Shown here in pieces: positions 32,821 through 43,025 of a stretch of DNA of 64,000 bases (the first letter of the stretch is position 1; each line of letters begins with the position of its first letter). The notes below the pieces were generated by a model, which searched no databases, was not told where the DNA came from, and saw only the letters and a program-made list of their open reading frames with translations. The stretch is from Eutreptiella sp. 'Long Island Sound 2002'. Its lineage: Eukaryota; Euglenozoa; Euglenophyceae; Eutreptiales; Eutreptiaceae. Location: positions 53,272,385 through 53,336,384 of the forward strand of contig OZ038384.1 in the NCBI GenBank assembly GCA_964036045.1, written 5' to 3'. A program made the translations under genes and the position numbers.

Positions 32821-33569
32821 TCGGATGTCGTGTGGATGCTGTCAATACGGCGTAGCCTCTGCGGGTCCAGTCGTTCTCCTTCTCGAGGGTAGCCGTATGT
32901 GAAGCCCGTCGGACACGATGCTTCCTTGTCCTTGATGTCCGTCAGGGTTGGACAATGGATGTCCACCCAAACATCCTGCAGACCAGCTTTCGCCAAGGTT
33001 GTCACCTCCTGGTCTCTGGCAAGTAAGGACGTGTTATGCTCAAACTCTGGGGGCGTGAAGGCGTCCCTGTGTTTTACAACTAAACTATTGTGATCAGCAC
33101 ATAAAATCAGGTTCGGTCCATGTAACTCCTTGGCGATGTCTTTCCATTGCGACTGTCGACGCGTGTGCTTGTGGTGGAAGTGGACCACAACTATGGTGAT
33201 CTCCAGTGGACCACTCGACAGTGAGGCTTTCAGCACCCTGGGAGACAAGAACTTCATTGATTGCAGTGTCCACTTGGATGTTTTCCACGCCAGTGCCACT
33301 CCTCCCCTTCCTTCTTCATGAAGTGGTCCGTCCAGGCCATACCCGTACTTTAATAAGCACTGCATGCCCGCTTGACGATCCTCCACCGTGACGAAGTGGG
33401 GCTCTTGGATGGCGAAGAAGTCCACCTCCAGGGACCGTAGCAGTGACCCTAGGACCACTATGCGCTTTTGCTTACGCTTTCTCATGGTTATTTTCGTTTG
33501 AAACCCATTGATATTTTGGGACAATACTCTGAGCGTGCTGCTCAGAGGGATGCTTGATGCTGACATCAT
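32598..33569 (-). pseudogene. LINE-B apurinic-type endonuclease
   Basis: The start is ATG 33,567-33,569, overlapping the ORF1 stop (ATGA). Motifs in order: LRVLSQNINGFQTK (Asn), FFAIQEPHFV (Glu), ILCADHNSLV (Asp and Asn), and RRIDSIHTTSD (Asp). The terminal SDH is found in the shifted frame described separately. The domain nicks target DNA. About 250 codons are genuine; the last 70 codons of this frame are a read-through after the shift. Confidence 0.85.
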
Positions 33570-35038
33570 CGCGCTGCTCCATTGGACGACGAAGCCTCAT
33601 CTTCCTTCAAGTCCCGCTTGCGTTTGAGGGAGCTGATGACCTTGTCGACTTGGTCATCCAACTCCATGGCCTTGGCCATTTTTCCCGCCGTGATTAGGCC
33701 TTGCCTGCGTGTCTTTGAATCGTCTGCGTTTCTGGGCCGATCTGTGATTCGCCTTTTCCGCGCCTCATAATCCGCCTCGGAAATCACAAACATCGGAGGC
33801 ATCCCAGAATCTGACAAGTAAACCTTTCCAATCAGGTGCGTCACACTTTCCCCGGTCAATCACCATGTGGCAGTGCGCATCTCCCCAACACTCCATCTGA
33901 CACGGTCCGCGATGTACCTGCAGTGTACTGAAGGAGTAAGGGCCTCAGTCAGGTCAGAGAGATACCACCACGGTGCCACATCCAGAATGTACACTGTGCC
34001 CACAAGGTCCTTCTTCCATGTCGAGGGGACTGTGGGCTTGGAGATGATATCCCTGTCGAGGAACTGTCCTGTCCTCACGTCCTTGAAGACGGCCCCGATG
34101 GCAGCCACCAGTTCACGGTACCTTGTCTTCAACAGTGAGTGCCCAGTTTCCGTGAGACCCAGCAGCAGTTTGCTGGGCCCCAGCACGTGGATTTTCACTG
34201 GCGATTGTGCCTGCAGAACGCCCGGGATTGTCCAAAACATTGCGAGAACTGAGGCATACAGCATGGGAGACCATGTTTCCTTGTGCGTCTTCTTGATCCA
34301 TACCTCATTGACAGCAGACATGTTGGTAAGGTTGGCACCAAGATACCATTCCACTGGCTGGATCTGGAACCTTGGCTTGGATCCGAACTGTGATATCACA
34401 ATATTCACCTGTTCCTTATTTAGTTCCGTGAAGAACAGCTTTGAGTTTCGTGGGTCTGTCCCCGGGAGGAGAAGGACTTCATCGGAGTTCAGGCCAATAG
34501 ACCCCAAAAGCCCGTTGATTAGGTCATTGTGGACTTGCACAGCGTATTGGTTATCCCGCACATCTGGCTCGTGGAACACCACCTTGTCAACTTCTGCCCC
34601 AGGCGTCATAAGCCGCAGAAGCTTATACGTTGGGGGCGGAGATAGGCTCCTGGAATCCCTTGTGCTGCTTGCAATCCAGACATCCCATCGATCATGTGTG
34701 TGCATGTGCATGAGGGACCTGTCCGCCATTTGCAGCTTTTCGCAACCGAAAGGCAAGTTTGAGTTGAGGGCGAGTGCCCGATTGAGGAATGATGGCCTGT
34801 CATCATCATCGCTGACAGGTTCAAGCAGGATTGCAACAAAGCGGCCCAGCATGGGCAAATCAGCAAGCAGCCTCTTAATTGCATGTTGGATTTTGTCAAA
34901 TTCAGTCATTTCCCCAACGAGCACAACGTTGGGGCGACTGCCGTAAAGGACGGCAGCAAATTTTTCAGACGAGTCGCAGTCCTTGAAGAGGTCGTACGAC
35001 AGGGAGGCAGCCTCTGGAACTCCACTCTTCGGCACCAC
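33566..35038 (-). pseudogene. LINE-B ORF1 protein
   Basis: One frame of about 490 codons is interrupted only by a TGA at 33,860-33,862 (RTATW[stop]LTGESVTHLI). No RNA-recognition or zinc-knuckle motif was seen. The end is charged, with KVISSLKRKRDLKEDE. Position before the endonuclease and the ATGA overlap with it identify it as ORF1, the RNA-binding partner. The length is within the LINE range. The initiator is uncertain, because the frame's first codons are not clearly an ATG context. Confidence 0.6.
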
Positions 35039-35281
35039 TTCGTCCTAAATGATATAATCTGCGTCATCGATGGCTGCCAAACAAACCAATTGACCGGCGT
35101 CGGCAGGAACGATGACCTCGTCGCTTGGCGTGGCCAGACGGGCCTGGGTGTCCCGGACACTCATGTGGTCAGGGGACAAGGAGGTGGCGTCAGCGGCAGT
35201 TTGTCAAGGCCCAGCGGCCCGGGCAAGCATGGACAAAAAGACACTGAATAAAAATAGACACTCAGAAAGAAACCGAAAACC

Positions 35282-36130
35282 TGGGGGGGGGGGGGGGTCA
35301 TTGGCCCTTTTCGGTGGTTTTGATGGTTTCGGGTCCGGGGCGGTTGGATTTTTCGAGAATCGTGCGGTGTTGAGGGTATTACCCCCTATTTTGAGGTTGC
35401 CTGATTCATTTTTGAAGTTTTCAACTCATGGTTTGACGGTATGTTTGAGAAAATCTGGTTTTTGTTGAAATTTTGGCCATTTTCGGCTGCTAGTGCCAAG
35501 CCGGTGACAGGGGCCAAAATTGAAATACGCACGTCACCGGCACCGCTTTCTGTAGGTTTTTGGTGGGTTAGGCACCCCCCCCCCCCTATTTTGGAGGTGC
35601 GAAATTCATTTTTGAAGGTGTTGGGTGTGGTCTAATGGTATGTTGCGGCTGTTCCCGCCTTTTTTCTGTTTGTTGCATGTTCTTGGTGCCTAGAGATTGA
35701 CAAATCCAAACGCGACACAACCCGTGACCATCCCGGCCCAATTTCTCAAACATATCGTCCCCTACCCCACCCCAACCCATACATCTCTGAAAAGCCCTTT
35801 CCAACATTGATCCGAAAAGGTACAATACACCCCCCTTCCGGAACACCATGCTCTGTAAAATCAACCGACACTGTACGGCACGCCAAGACAGCGCAGCAGA
35901 ACCATGCGTAGACCTGCTGAAAACCCCGGGACCTCGGTCAGTCCCGGCCGAATTTCTCAAAAAGATGGTCACGTACCCCCCCCCCCCAACCCATAAATCT
36001 CTGAAAAGCCCTCGTCAAGGCCATTTCAAAAAGATATACTATACCCCCCCCTACTATACACGTAGCAACGGGAAAAAGGCCAACATTGGCAAAAATCCAT
36101 CAAAACCATCAATGACCCCCCCCCCAGGTT
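35282..36130. repeat. Paired direct repeats with G/C runs
   Basis: Two imperfect direct copies lie at 35,385-35,455 and 35,580-35,646 (sharing CCCCTATTTTG, ATTCATTTTTGAAG and GGTATGTT). Two other copies lie at 35,725-35,830 and 35,930-36,050 (sharing ATTTCTCAAA, CCAACCCAT and ATCTCTGAAAAGCCC). The AATTTCTCAAACATA motif of the second pair is the reverse complement of TATGTTTGAGAAA in the first, so part of the block is inverted. Long G or C runs separate the units. No coding sequence is evident. Confidence 0.6.
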
Positions 36131-36186
36131 TTGGGACATATACATGTAGGCAATAGATTACTACACCCCTCTCCACTTAAATCTAG

Positions 36187-36240
36187 CTAACAAGCAACAA
36201 GCGAGCAACAAGCAACAAGCAACAAGTAAGCAAGCACTTC
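36187..36240. repeat. Heptamer tandem repeat (AACAAGC)n
   Basis: About six imperfect copies of AACAAGC, with AGCGAGC variants. Confidence 0.8.
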
Positions 36241-36849
36241 TCCTTTCTGTTTTGGCCATTGCTCGACCTCATCGCTCCGGGCTCTACTCTACTCTAGCCA
36301 TCCTAGAGCCTAGGTGGTGGCCTTGCCAAATCCAATTTTTGAGCCAAAAACTCACCGGTGGCGTCCCGGGGCAGGGGCGCCAAGTCAGGAGGTGCTCTCC
36401 CAAAACTGCGCATTTTGTGCCCCAAAATAGCCATTTTTTTGCCCAAAATAGCCCCGAAACCCAGACGAAACGCCCAAACGAAGGAAAATAGTGGCTACAC
36501 TTCACGTGCGGCTTGACTTCGCCGTGTCAAAGAGCCCTCTGGTGCCCTTCAACTCCACGAGGTGTCCGGGAAACGGCCCAAAAAGGCGCCAAAAAGCCCC
36601 AAAGTCTGCGCCATGTGCACCAACACCCCGAAACCAAGCACGGGCCGTATCTTGGGCTACGTGGCTCGAAATGCAATTCTGAGGGCACCTAGTCCACGCG
36701 CAACCCCCCACTTTGTGTGGTTTCCAAGCCTGAGAATCGCCCAGCGAGACGCCTAGACCCCCGTACCACTGGTCAATTGGAGTAGTCGGAGGGCAGCCCG
36801 GCCCGCGCACAGTGGGGGCCAACGGTGGGTCCACCGGGGTCCCTGGGGA
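36241..36849. other. No gene seen
   Basis: It is rich in CAAAA and GCCCAAA stretches and simple low-complexity sequence. It lies between the repeat block and the 3' end of YR-1. Confidence 0.4.
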
Positions 36850-37526
36850 TCATTTCCGCCAGTCCGTTGTACCGCTCACCAGCTGCTTGTGCCCACGTCT
36901 GGCGACGTATGCCTCAGCGACCGCCTGTCGCCCTGACTGGAAGCATGTTTCCTTGCTCAAGGGGTTCGCTAGGTTAAGTGCGGAACTCACCCCGATGGAG
37001 CTCATGGAGGTGCCAGACCAGCACCGAAGCCGGAACACACGCCCCAGGATACGTTGTTGTGCCACAGACCTCACAGACGCCCGCAGCGCGTTCTGCCTGC
37101 CCCAGCACTGACCCGTGAGCACAGAGAAGTCAAGTGAAGCACTTTCCAGGGACAGCATTCGGCCTGGCCAGCCAGCACAGTTGCTGCGGGAGACGCTCCA
37201 TTGCCATACTGGGCAGGCGTGTGCGCCCCACCCCCCGGTCCCAGGCTCGAAAAGCGCCCACCAGAGCACCCACCACGTTGCTGATGGTGCCTGCCCTGGT
37301 GTCGAGATGTTTCCCTATGAAGGTGTGCTCTCAATGGGGAGTTCGTCTCACTGTGGGCTCCCACAATAAACCCAACCCTCTGGAGCAGTCGCTTGCACTC
37401 CCGGACAGCCCTGCGGAGGCGTCTCTTACGCCAACCTGAAGGCACGACATCGTCCAGGTACACCCAAACCTTATTCCCCTCCGCGAGAGCACTTTGCGCA
37501 CCACCGCCATCACGAGTTGTTGTCAC
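36850..37526 (-). pseudogene. YR-1 RT carboxy-terminal part
   Basis: The frame from 37,526 contains KVWVYLDDVVPSG, the YLDD of RT motif C, followed by GFIVGAHSE, which matches GFIVGAKSE of YR-2. Thereafter reading passes through other frames to about 36,850 (WCLARQLVS-type connection sequence). The RNase H active-site residues are not visible. Confidence 0.65.
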
Positions 37527-38053
37527 ATGGCCGGGCTATAGCTCCAGCCAAAGGGTAGGCAAGCATAGCGGAACTTTCTGCCCGACCCCCCTTGGACTAC
37601 GATCAACCTGCGCCACATGGGAGGGAGCCGCATACTCCAGTATGCGTCCTGCAGCTCCAGCTTGGCAACGAACACTCCAACCCCCCCCTTGTTACGCTGG
37701 GCAGCCCGCATCCATCCCTTGATGCCCTCGAGCGCTGGGAGTCGGAACTTTGGGGGTTTGTGGGGGTCGCTAGCATTGACCTTTCTCGCATCCAAGATGG
37801 CACGGCACTTCAGCATATTTTTATATGTCAGGAACATGCAAGCAGTGGAGGAAGCAAAGATTAGGTGCAGGCTCCCCGTGTCGACCCGCAGGGACTCGAG
37901 CATGCGGTCCACAGGCCCCCGCTTGGAAGGAGGGCTTGCCTCCTCTCCCCGGTCTCGCCAGGCCCTTTTGCGAACACGCAGGAGGTCATGTGGCACCAAC
38001 CTGCTCCCAATGGAGTCTGCGACCACAACCCACCCGCCTCCCCAACACCCCAA
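37523..38053 (-). pseudogene. YR-1 RT amino-terminal part
   Basis: It contains MLKCRAILDARKVNASDP, PPKFRLPALEGIKGW, then VAKLELQDAYWSMRLP (motif A, with Glu where Asp is usual: K-L-E-L) and YACLPFGWSYSPA (motif B-like). The same blocks occur in YR-2. Loss of the motif A Asp and the shift at 37,526 show the copy is dead. Confidence 0.75.
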
Positions 38054-38209
38054 GCCCGCATCTTAGCAGTGACAAGGCCCTCTTCATCGTTGCTGCTAGA
38101 GTATCCATCATCCTCTTCTTCGAGGTCACTCCCGTCCCGCACCCGCTAGAGCACATCTGTGAGGGCCTGCAGGTCCTCACAGGCCCTCGTCCCCACCCTA
38201 GGGGGAGCT

Positions 38210-39356
38210 CATGGCTTCACCTATCCCCACGATCATTAATCCGATCATCTCCCGCCTGCGCGACTTTACGCCGCGACTGGCGGCCACGTCCGACGCCAAC
38301 GAGGGGAGGCGGTTCGGCCCCTTTTCCTGTCGTCACCCTGGGCTGTGGCATCCCTTCCCCTAGGATGTCGTGCACCTTCGCTCGGGGCGTACGTGACTTC
38401 TGTGCTGACCCGCCAGGGCCAAAGAGCGAGGGTGCTGCCTTTCTAGACCTTGTACCCCGGTTCCCTCTCACCTGAGCCACCCCACGCGGGCCACCGGATT
38501 TCTCCCGACCTGACAAATTTCCATTTGGGGGGGGCCTCCGTATACATCTTTCCGATCCCCGGGGTCTTCTAACCCCCCAGAGCATGATGGCCTACATGGG
38601 GGCACCCATGTGTTTGAGCTGGGCCGCCCCCAATCTCCGGAACGCGTGCCATTGGATCGTCCTTTTCCCCCGAGCCCGCTCGAGGAGGCTAACCAGGGTT
38701 TTACCCAACGCCTCGCCCGACCCGTGCCAGGCCGCCCTTTCGGGATGGAAGCCCTTGAGGGCCCTGAGTTTAACCAGGAATTGTAGCGACTCTCGCCCCA
38801 TGGGCCCAGCTCTTGGTTCTGTCCCCCCCGTTCTCGACTTTGTTTCAAAAAACTACATGCCCTCCCCACTCTGTCGCACCGGGCGTCCTGCTTGGGATCG
38901 CCGTAGGCAGTGCCCCACCGACAAGCTTGCGAGCGCGACAGCCTCCCTATCGGACGGCCTTCTAGCAGCGCCGCATATCGTGATACGGTCGTCGATCTGC
39001 GCCCACTCTTTTGCAGCGGCACGTTTCTCCCTCGACCGCTGCAACTCGATGGCCATGACCAAATTCCAGACGGAAGTCCGCACCACCGCGGGCATGCAGC
39101 CTATTTTCTCCACTAGGCGCGCCGCCGATAGCACCCCCTTCGCCAGGCTCTCGGATTGGTCTGCCTGCGCGATTGCCAGAAGTTGGAACGACAGGACTGC
39201 TTGTGGCCCATCGCCGGGTCGCATTCGCTCCATTCTCGCTAGCCTTTTGATGTGGCGAAGATACTCCTCCGGCGTATCTTGCCGCCATCCTCGGAGCGGC
39301 GTGCATGTGAAGGTTGTCATATATCCTACATTCAGAACCTTTTTTTTTTCCGACAC
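38210..39356 (-). pseudogene. YR-1 tyrosine recombinase
   Basis: A helical amino-terminal part (EEYLRHIKRLARMERM and LVEKIGCMPAVVRTSVW) fits a core-binding domain. Box I is ALASLSVGHCLRRSQAG with the catalytic Arg. After a shift, box II is QWHAFRRLGAAQLKHMG (H-x-x-R). An in-frame TAG at about 38,585 replaces a Gln found in the YR-2 copy (PM[stop]AIMLWG against PMQTIMLWA). The Tyr region is in another frame. The enzyme would integrate circular cDNA without DDE integrase. Confidence 0.7.
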
Positions 39357-39380
39357 TGGTGAGTTCGGCCATCAAGGCAC

Positions 39381-39938
39381 ACAGTGTACTTAGGCAGCAA
39401 CGGCCTAGAGGTATGTACAGTTAAGACAGCTTAACCAATGGGTGGGATGCGGGTAAGGCAGTTCTCCACAGAGGGAGAGCCCCAATGGGGGCGCAGGCCC
39501 TGTATGTACTGTACACTCCATGCAGGTGGTGGGGCCTGCCACGACCACAGAGGGTCAACACCTAGAAATTTTGGAGTTGTGACTTGATCAAAAACTAAGA
39601 TCAAAGAGTGACAAACGGTCGGGAACTATAGGGAGCCCTTAAGGCTATCCTGCATTCACAACCTTCTGGAACTCATCACGAGCCATCGCCCATTGCCAAT
39701 ATCGCGGTGGGTGCCCTGCCATCGGCGACTAGGCCTGGCCCAAGGCCTCCTCTTGCACTCTGCGAAGTCACTTCTGTGCACCCTTGCACCCGAACTTCTC
39801 CCGATCAAACCACCAGTCGTGGCCACCGCAGTCTAGGGAGGCACTTTTGGGCGGCCCTTCGCAACATACCCAATCACCTGGTTTCTTGCTTCTGAAGTGG
39901 CGCTTACCATCGATCCACTGGAATTCCGGCTAGTGGGC
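39381..39938. other. No gene seen
   Basis: Short frames only; no repeat or motif recognised. Confidence 0.45.
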
Positions 39939-40058
39939 TCAGTTTTGTCCTCCTCGATCTTTCTGCCTCCGGGTGGAACGTCCTAACGAACTGGAACTCC
40001 CAGACGACGAAGATCCCGAATCACTATCGCTGCTGCTGCTTTTTGACGATGACGACGT
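39939..40058 (-). CDS. Ser/Asp-rich carboxy-terminal exon, unknown protein
   Basis: After a CACACTAG acceptor-like site the minus strand reads TSSSSKSSSSDSDSGSSSSG, then STRRQKDRGGQN and TGA. The composition and layout copy the exon at 13,286-13,553: a Ser/Asp run, then a basic end. The upstream part of the protein was not found. It may belong to a transposon whose protein tail occurs at both places. Confidence 0.35.
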   Translation of the reverse strand, partial: TSSSSKSSSSDSDSGSSSSGSSSSLGRSTRRQKDRGGQN

Positions 40059-40135
40059 CTAGTGTGGCGACCCGCGCCTACCTTTTCCACGTTTTGATGA
40101 CTTCCCTTGGTACACGCTAAAAGACCCAATCTTGT

Positions 40136-40200
40136 TCGAGCCTAGAACACTGTAGCCTAGATGTTCTAGCCTGGACTAGATCAACACTAGAACGATATAA
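40136..40200. repeat. CTAG-rich motif cluster upstream of the plus-strand ORF
   Basis: Repeated variants of (G)TTCTAGCCTRG and CTAGAACG lie just before a plus-strand ORF. CTAGAACGAT here recurs at 42,020-42,029. The cluster may be a transposon subterminal region. Confidence 0.5.
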
Positions 40201-40316
40201 TGTCTACACACATGTGCCAAGTTCTTCATTGTTCCGCCGTGCGTGCTTGCTATTGTCCGTAGTGCATTGTTCCATGGTTCCTTCTCTCGCACTTAGATAT
40301 TACACACTTCTTTGCA

Positions 40317-41340
40317 ATGAAACGCCCCGCCAAATCCCCCCTTGCTCCCTCCTCAACCGAGAAGGATATTTCCCTCTTGTCTAAGGCAATATGGGACTTG
40401 AGTGGGGCTGCAAACCTCAAGGATGAGCGGGTGGGCCATTACTTGGCCACGTGGGCGCTATCATGCCCCCTAGCACGGCGGCAATTCAACAACGCCGTCC
40501 AACATGTGAACTCCGCCACTTCTACCCAAACCACGGGTGAGGCATGCAAGGCCGCCGTTGTGGCATACGCCGCCTCCCTTCTCCCACCCACCGCCATGTG
40601 TGAACTAGTGCTCAACATGAGGGCCCCCAAGTCCTCGTGCAGGACCCTCTCGGAGCTCTACACGCTCCGTAAGTTGGAATACCACCGCACCGTCCCCGCT
40701 GGCCCCTACTCGCGTCCAATTTGTACCGAGCGGGACTTCCAAGCCCGTTGGAAAGAGTTGGTCGCCCTGGCTGCAGTACGCAACGGATTTCGAAATTGCC
40801 ACGTGCCTGGGTCGTAGTGTGCATTTTGCACTTGACAATGGCCATGGGCCACTTGTTGCGGGAGTTTGTCGACCGGGAGGGTAGGTTAGTCACCCCCGCG
40901 CTCCGTCAAGACCTGCAAGTTCTCCTGTCACACAGGCATGCAGGTTGGAGCGTTTATGGGTTAGCTTCCCCGGACGGGGAGGAGACGGCCAATTTTTTAG
41001 AGGCATGGCCGGATATTGCTAGGTGCCTCGGCATTAGGCCGAGCACGGCCAAGTACAAAGCCATCGCGAACATGTGGGACCTGCTGCAGGCCCTTCATTG
41101 TACATATCAGGGCCCTAACCCATTGAACTGGCCGCCGTGGCCCGTGATTTGCGGCGGCACTGCACTGTTGGTACAGCATCATGGTATCTACTGAGCCTCG
41201 AGCATGATGTAGATACCATGTTGCAGAACATTAAGCCATTTGGGTTGGCGATGTTCTCAGGTGACATTTCAGAAAGCATCAACCGCTTTCTGAAACATGG
41301 TCATAACGAGCACAGCAACCAGGGGAGGGGGGGGGGGGCT
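40317..41340 (+). pseudogene. Transposase-like protein in three frames
   Basis: ATG at 40,317 opens a 166-codon frame (MKRPAKSPLAPSSTEKDISL). Reading continues as HLLREFVDREGRLVTPALR and ETANFLEAWPDIARCLG in a second frame from about 40,830. It then passes to PFGLAMFSGDISESINRFLK and HGHNEHSN in a third frame from about 41,190, ending in a G run. The pattern of an Asp/Glu before an N-x3-LK helix and a short Gly-rich end resembles the last catalytic segment of some eukaryotic cut-and-paste transposases. I cannot name the superfamily. Two shifts or unrecognised introns break it. It is one of only two plus-strand coding remnants in the window. Confidence 0.4.
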
Positions 41341-41519
41341 GTCGGGTGGAGGGGGTGGACGAGGTGTCGGGTCGTCAGTGGAGGAGGCGCGAGAAAGAGG
41401 GGGGCACCTTCCGGGTGCCGGGGGAGCTCCTCTTCCGCACCCGGGATGAAGGCCGATGCCCACCTCTGGGAGGCCTTGGGAAGGGGGACGACGGGGACGA
41501 CGGGGATGATGGGTATGAC

Positions 41520-41860
41520 GAGAGGGACTAGGGTGGCGACAAGGGGGAGGGGGTGACAAGGAGGGTGAGGTGGGGGGTGACAAGGGGGGTGAGAAGGAAG
41601 GGGACACGGGGGGTGAGAAGGGGGGTGCCGGGAGCAAGGATGAGCCCCGGCAACCCCCCACCACGCAGGAGGGGTAACCTGCGTGTCGCGACTCGCGAAT
41701 GGGGGCCTGGGGGGGCAAGGGGGCTAATCGGGCTAACCGGGCTAATCGGGCTAACCCCCCACCGAGTGACCCGGCGCCGGCCCGCCAAGTGACCTTCCAA
41801 GTGACCTATGGGGTGCGGTGGGGGGCTAACCGGGCTAACCGGGGGGGGGGGGGGCGCTCC
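41520..41860. repeat. G-rich tandem repeats, including CTAAYCGGG units
   Basis: GGGGTGACAAGG/GGGGGTGAGAAGG units occur at 41,525-41,635. The nonamer CTAAYCGGG is repeated at 41,724-41,755 and again at 41,826-41,843. No gene is supported here; Pro-rich minus-strand frames are composition artefacts. Confidence 0.75.
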
Positions 41861-41980
41861 GTGAGTCGGGTCCAGCATCGGGACCCTGTGATTGGCCACA
41901 GCTGGCCATGGTAGCCGGGGCATCTTCTCTTTGAGGAGTGGCGGAGCATTCATATATATTGTTCTAGCGTTCTAGCGAAC

Positions 41981-42027
41981 CGTTCTAGCGACGCTCTAGC
42001 GGCGCTCGCTAGAGCTTCGCTAGAACG
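41981..42027. repeat. Long palindrome (hairpin) built of CTAGCG units
   Basis: Two 21-nt arms (41,981-42,001 and 42,007-42,027) are inverted copies with one mismatch, around a 5-nt loop. Two further TTCTAGCG copies precede the left arm (41,962-41,977). The hairpin lies at the 3' ends of two convergent coding units and overlaps the last codons of the minus-strand one. Confidence 0.85.
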
Positions 42028-42867
42028 ATTTGCGTGCATCTTGACCTGGATTATCGCGATCCAACCGAATTTTCCAGAGCTCATACACTACTGCTCCCAT
42101 GTCCGCTTCGGCCTCTGTTTCGTCCGCGTCCATGAGGTCTTCAAGCAGCCTGCAGATTTTTTGGGTCCAGTGTGGGGCACCATGCCTTTTTCTCAACCAC
42201 CGGGCATTTTTGTAGGTGGGCTCCTTGTGTGTCATTTCTGGACGAACCACTTCATCCTTCTCAGCCCTAGCATCATCATCGCATCCGACCTGTGATTCTC
42301 TTCTCTTGATGTCCTCATCGACAGCGATCCCATGGCTCTTCTCGCTGGGTGATTGCTTTTTCGGCGCAGATATCGTCCCGGGCTGATTGCCTGCATACTT
42401 CTGTGCTCCACTTTTTGTTGGCTCATTGGATACAAGGTCGCGGACGGCAAAGCTCACGGCGGCAGCGTCTAGTTTGCACAAGCAGAGCACAAGAAAACTG
42501 CACAGGACTTGGGAATCAGGTTGAATGACGTTATCTGTGTACCCCACGCGAGGTTAAGTCCATATAGTAAGGCGTCCAAGTACTTTTGCGGGTCGGCTGA
42601 GTGGAACGACACGCCTAGTGCCTCATGGTAAGCCCGCGCCATGTGTGCCGGGCTCCATGCTCCTCCATCGGGGCGCAATGCGGCCACTGCTGCCATGAGC
42701 ACTTCCGTTCGGTGCCGGAGGGGGACGATGCGAGCCATCCAGGGGGTAAGTAACAGGTGCGACCATGCGCTGGATTTTGATACACGGCTTTCGTCTCGGA
42801 CACGCGTCCAGTCCCAACAACCTTCGTTGATCATGGTACTCATTGCTCGCCAGAAGTCCGACCACCC
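42020..42867 (-). CDS. Unrecognised two-exon gene or transposon protein
   Basis: Exon A (about 42,867 to 42,543) opens after a GTGCCAAG acceptor-like site and encodes WSDFWRAMSTMINEGCWDW and PDGGAWSPAHMARAYHEALG. A 74-nt intron (42,469-42,542; GTACAC...AACTAG) joins it in phase 1 to exon B, giving NLAW-D-AAAVSFAVRDL. Exon B encodes a charged Lys/Glu-rich segment and ICRLLEDLMDADETEAEAD, ending with a stop at 42,020. The join restores one frame across two otherwise separate ORFs, which supports real splicing. No family recognised. Confidence 0.5.
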
Positions 42868-43025
42868 TTGGCACAAAAATAATAAAAGACCGGGGAGGGA
42901 GCAGGATGGGGGGGGGGGGGTCAGGAGCAGGAAAGGGGGAGGGGTTGAGCTGGGGCACCAGTGGCAGAACTTCCGTTACCTCTGCTACGCTACACTAACC
43001 GCAGTTACTCTCGGGTCTCACCACG

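Larger units (their letters stand above)
28729..35240 (-). mobile_element. LINE-B: near full-length non-LTR retrotransposon with RNase H
   Basis: The sense (minus) order is ORF1, endonuclease, RT, zinc finger, RNase H. The ends are not exact: coding runs from about 35,038 to 28,729, and a G run at 35,282-35,297 bounds the 5' side. No target duplication was found. It differs from LINE-A in having RNase H and in lacking the Cys-rich tail, so these are two lineages. Damage is light: one frameshift near 32,818 plus four in-frame stops (TGA at 33,860, 31,219 and 30,151; TAG at 32,227). The RT motif C has lost a catalytic Asp. Confidence 0.8.
36850..39380 (-). mobile_element. YR-1: tyrosine-recombinase retroelement, degraded
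   Basis: On the minus strand a tyrosine recombinase (39,356 to about 38,480) precedes a DIRS/Ty3-like RT (38,053 to about 37,070). Both are broken by shifts. Nucleotide and protein similarity to YR-2 is clear (for example DLEEEDDGYSSSND here and DLEEEDDGYYSINDD at 51.6 kb). A gag upstream and a complete RNase H downstream were not found, so both ends are probably truncated. Confidence 0.75.

Noticed and set aside
33867-34946. 359-codon plus-strand open frame
   Set aside because: It lies exactly opposite LINE-B ORF1, whose minus-strand frame is longer and in the right context. No motif on plus.
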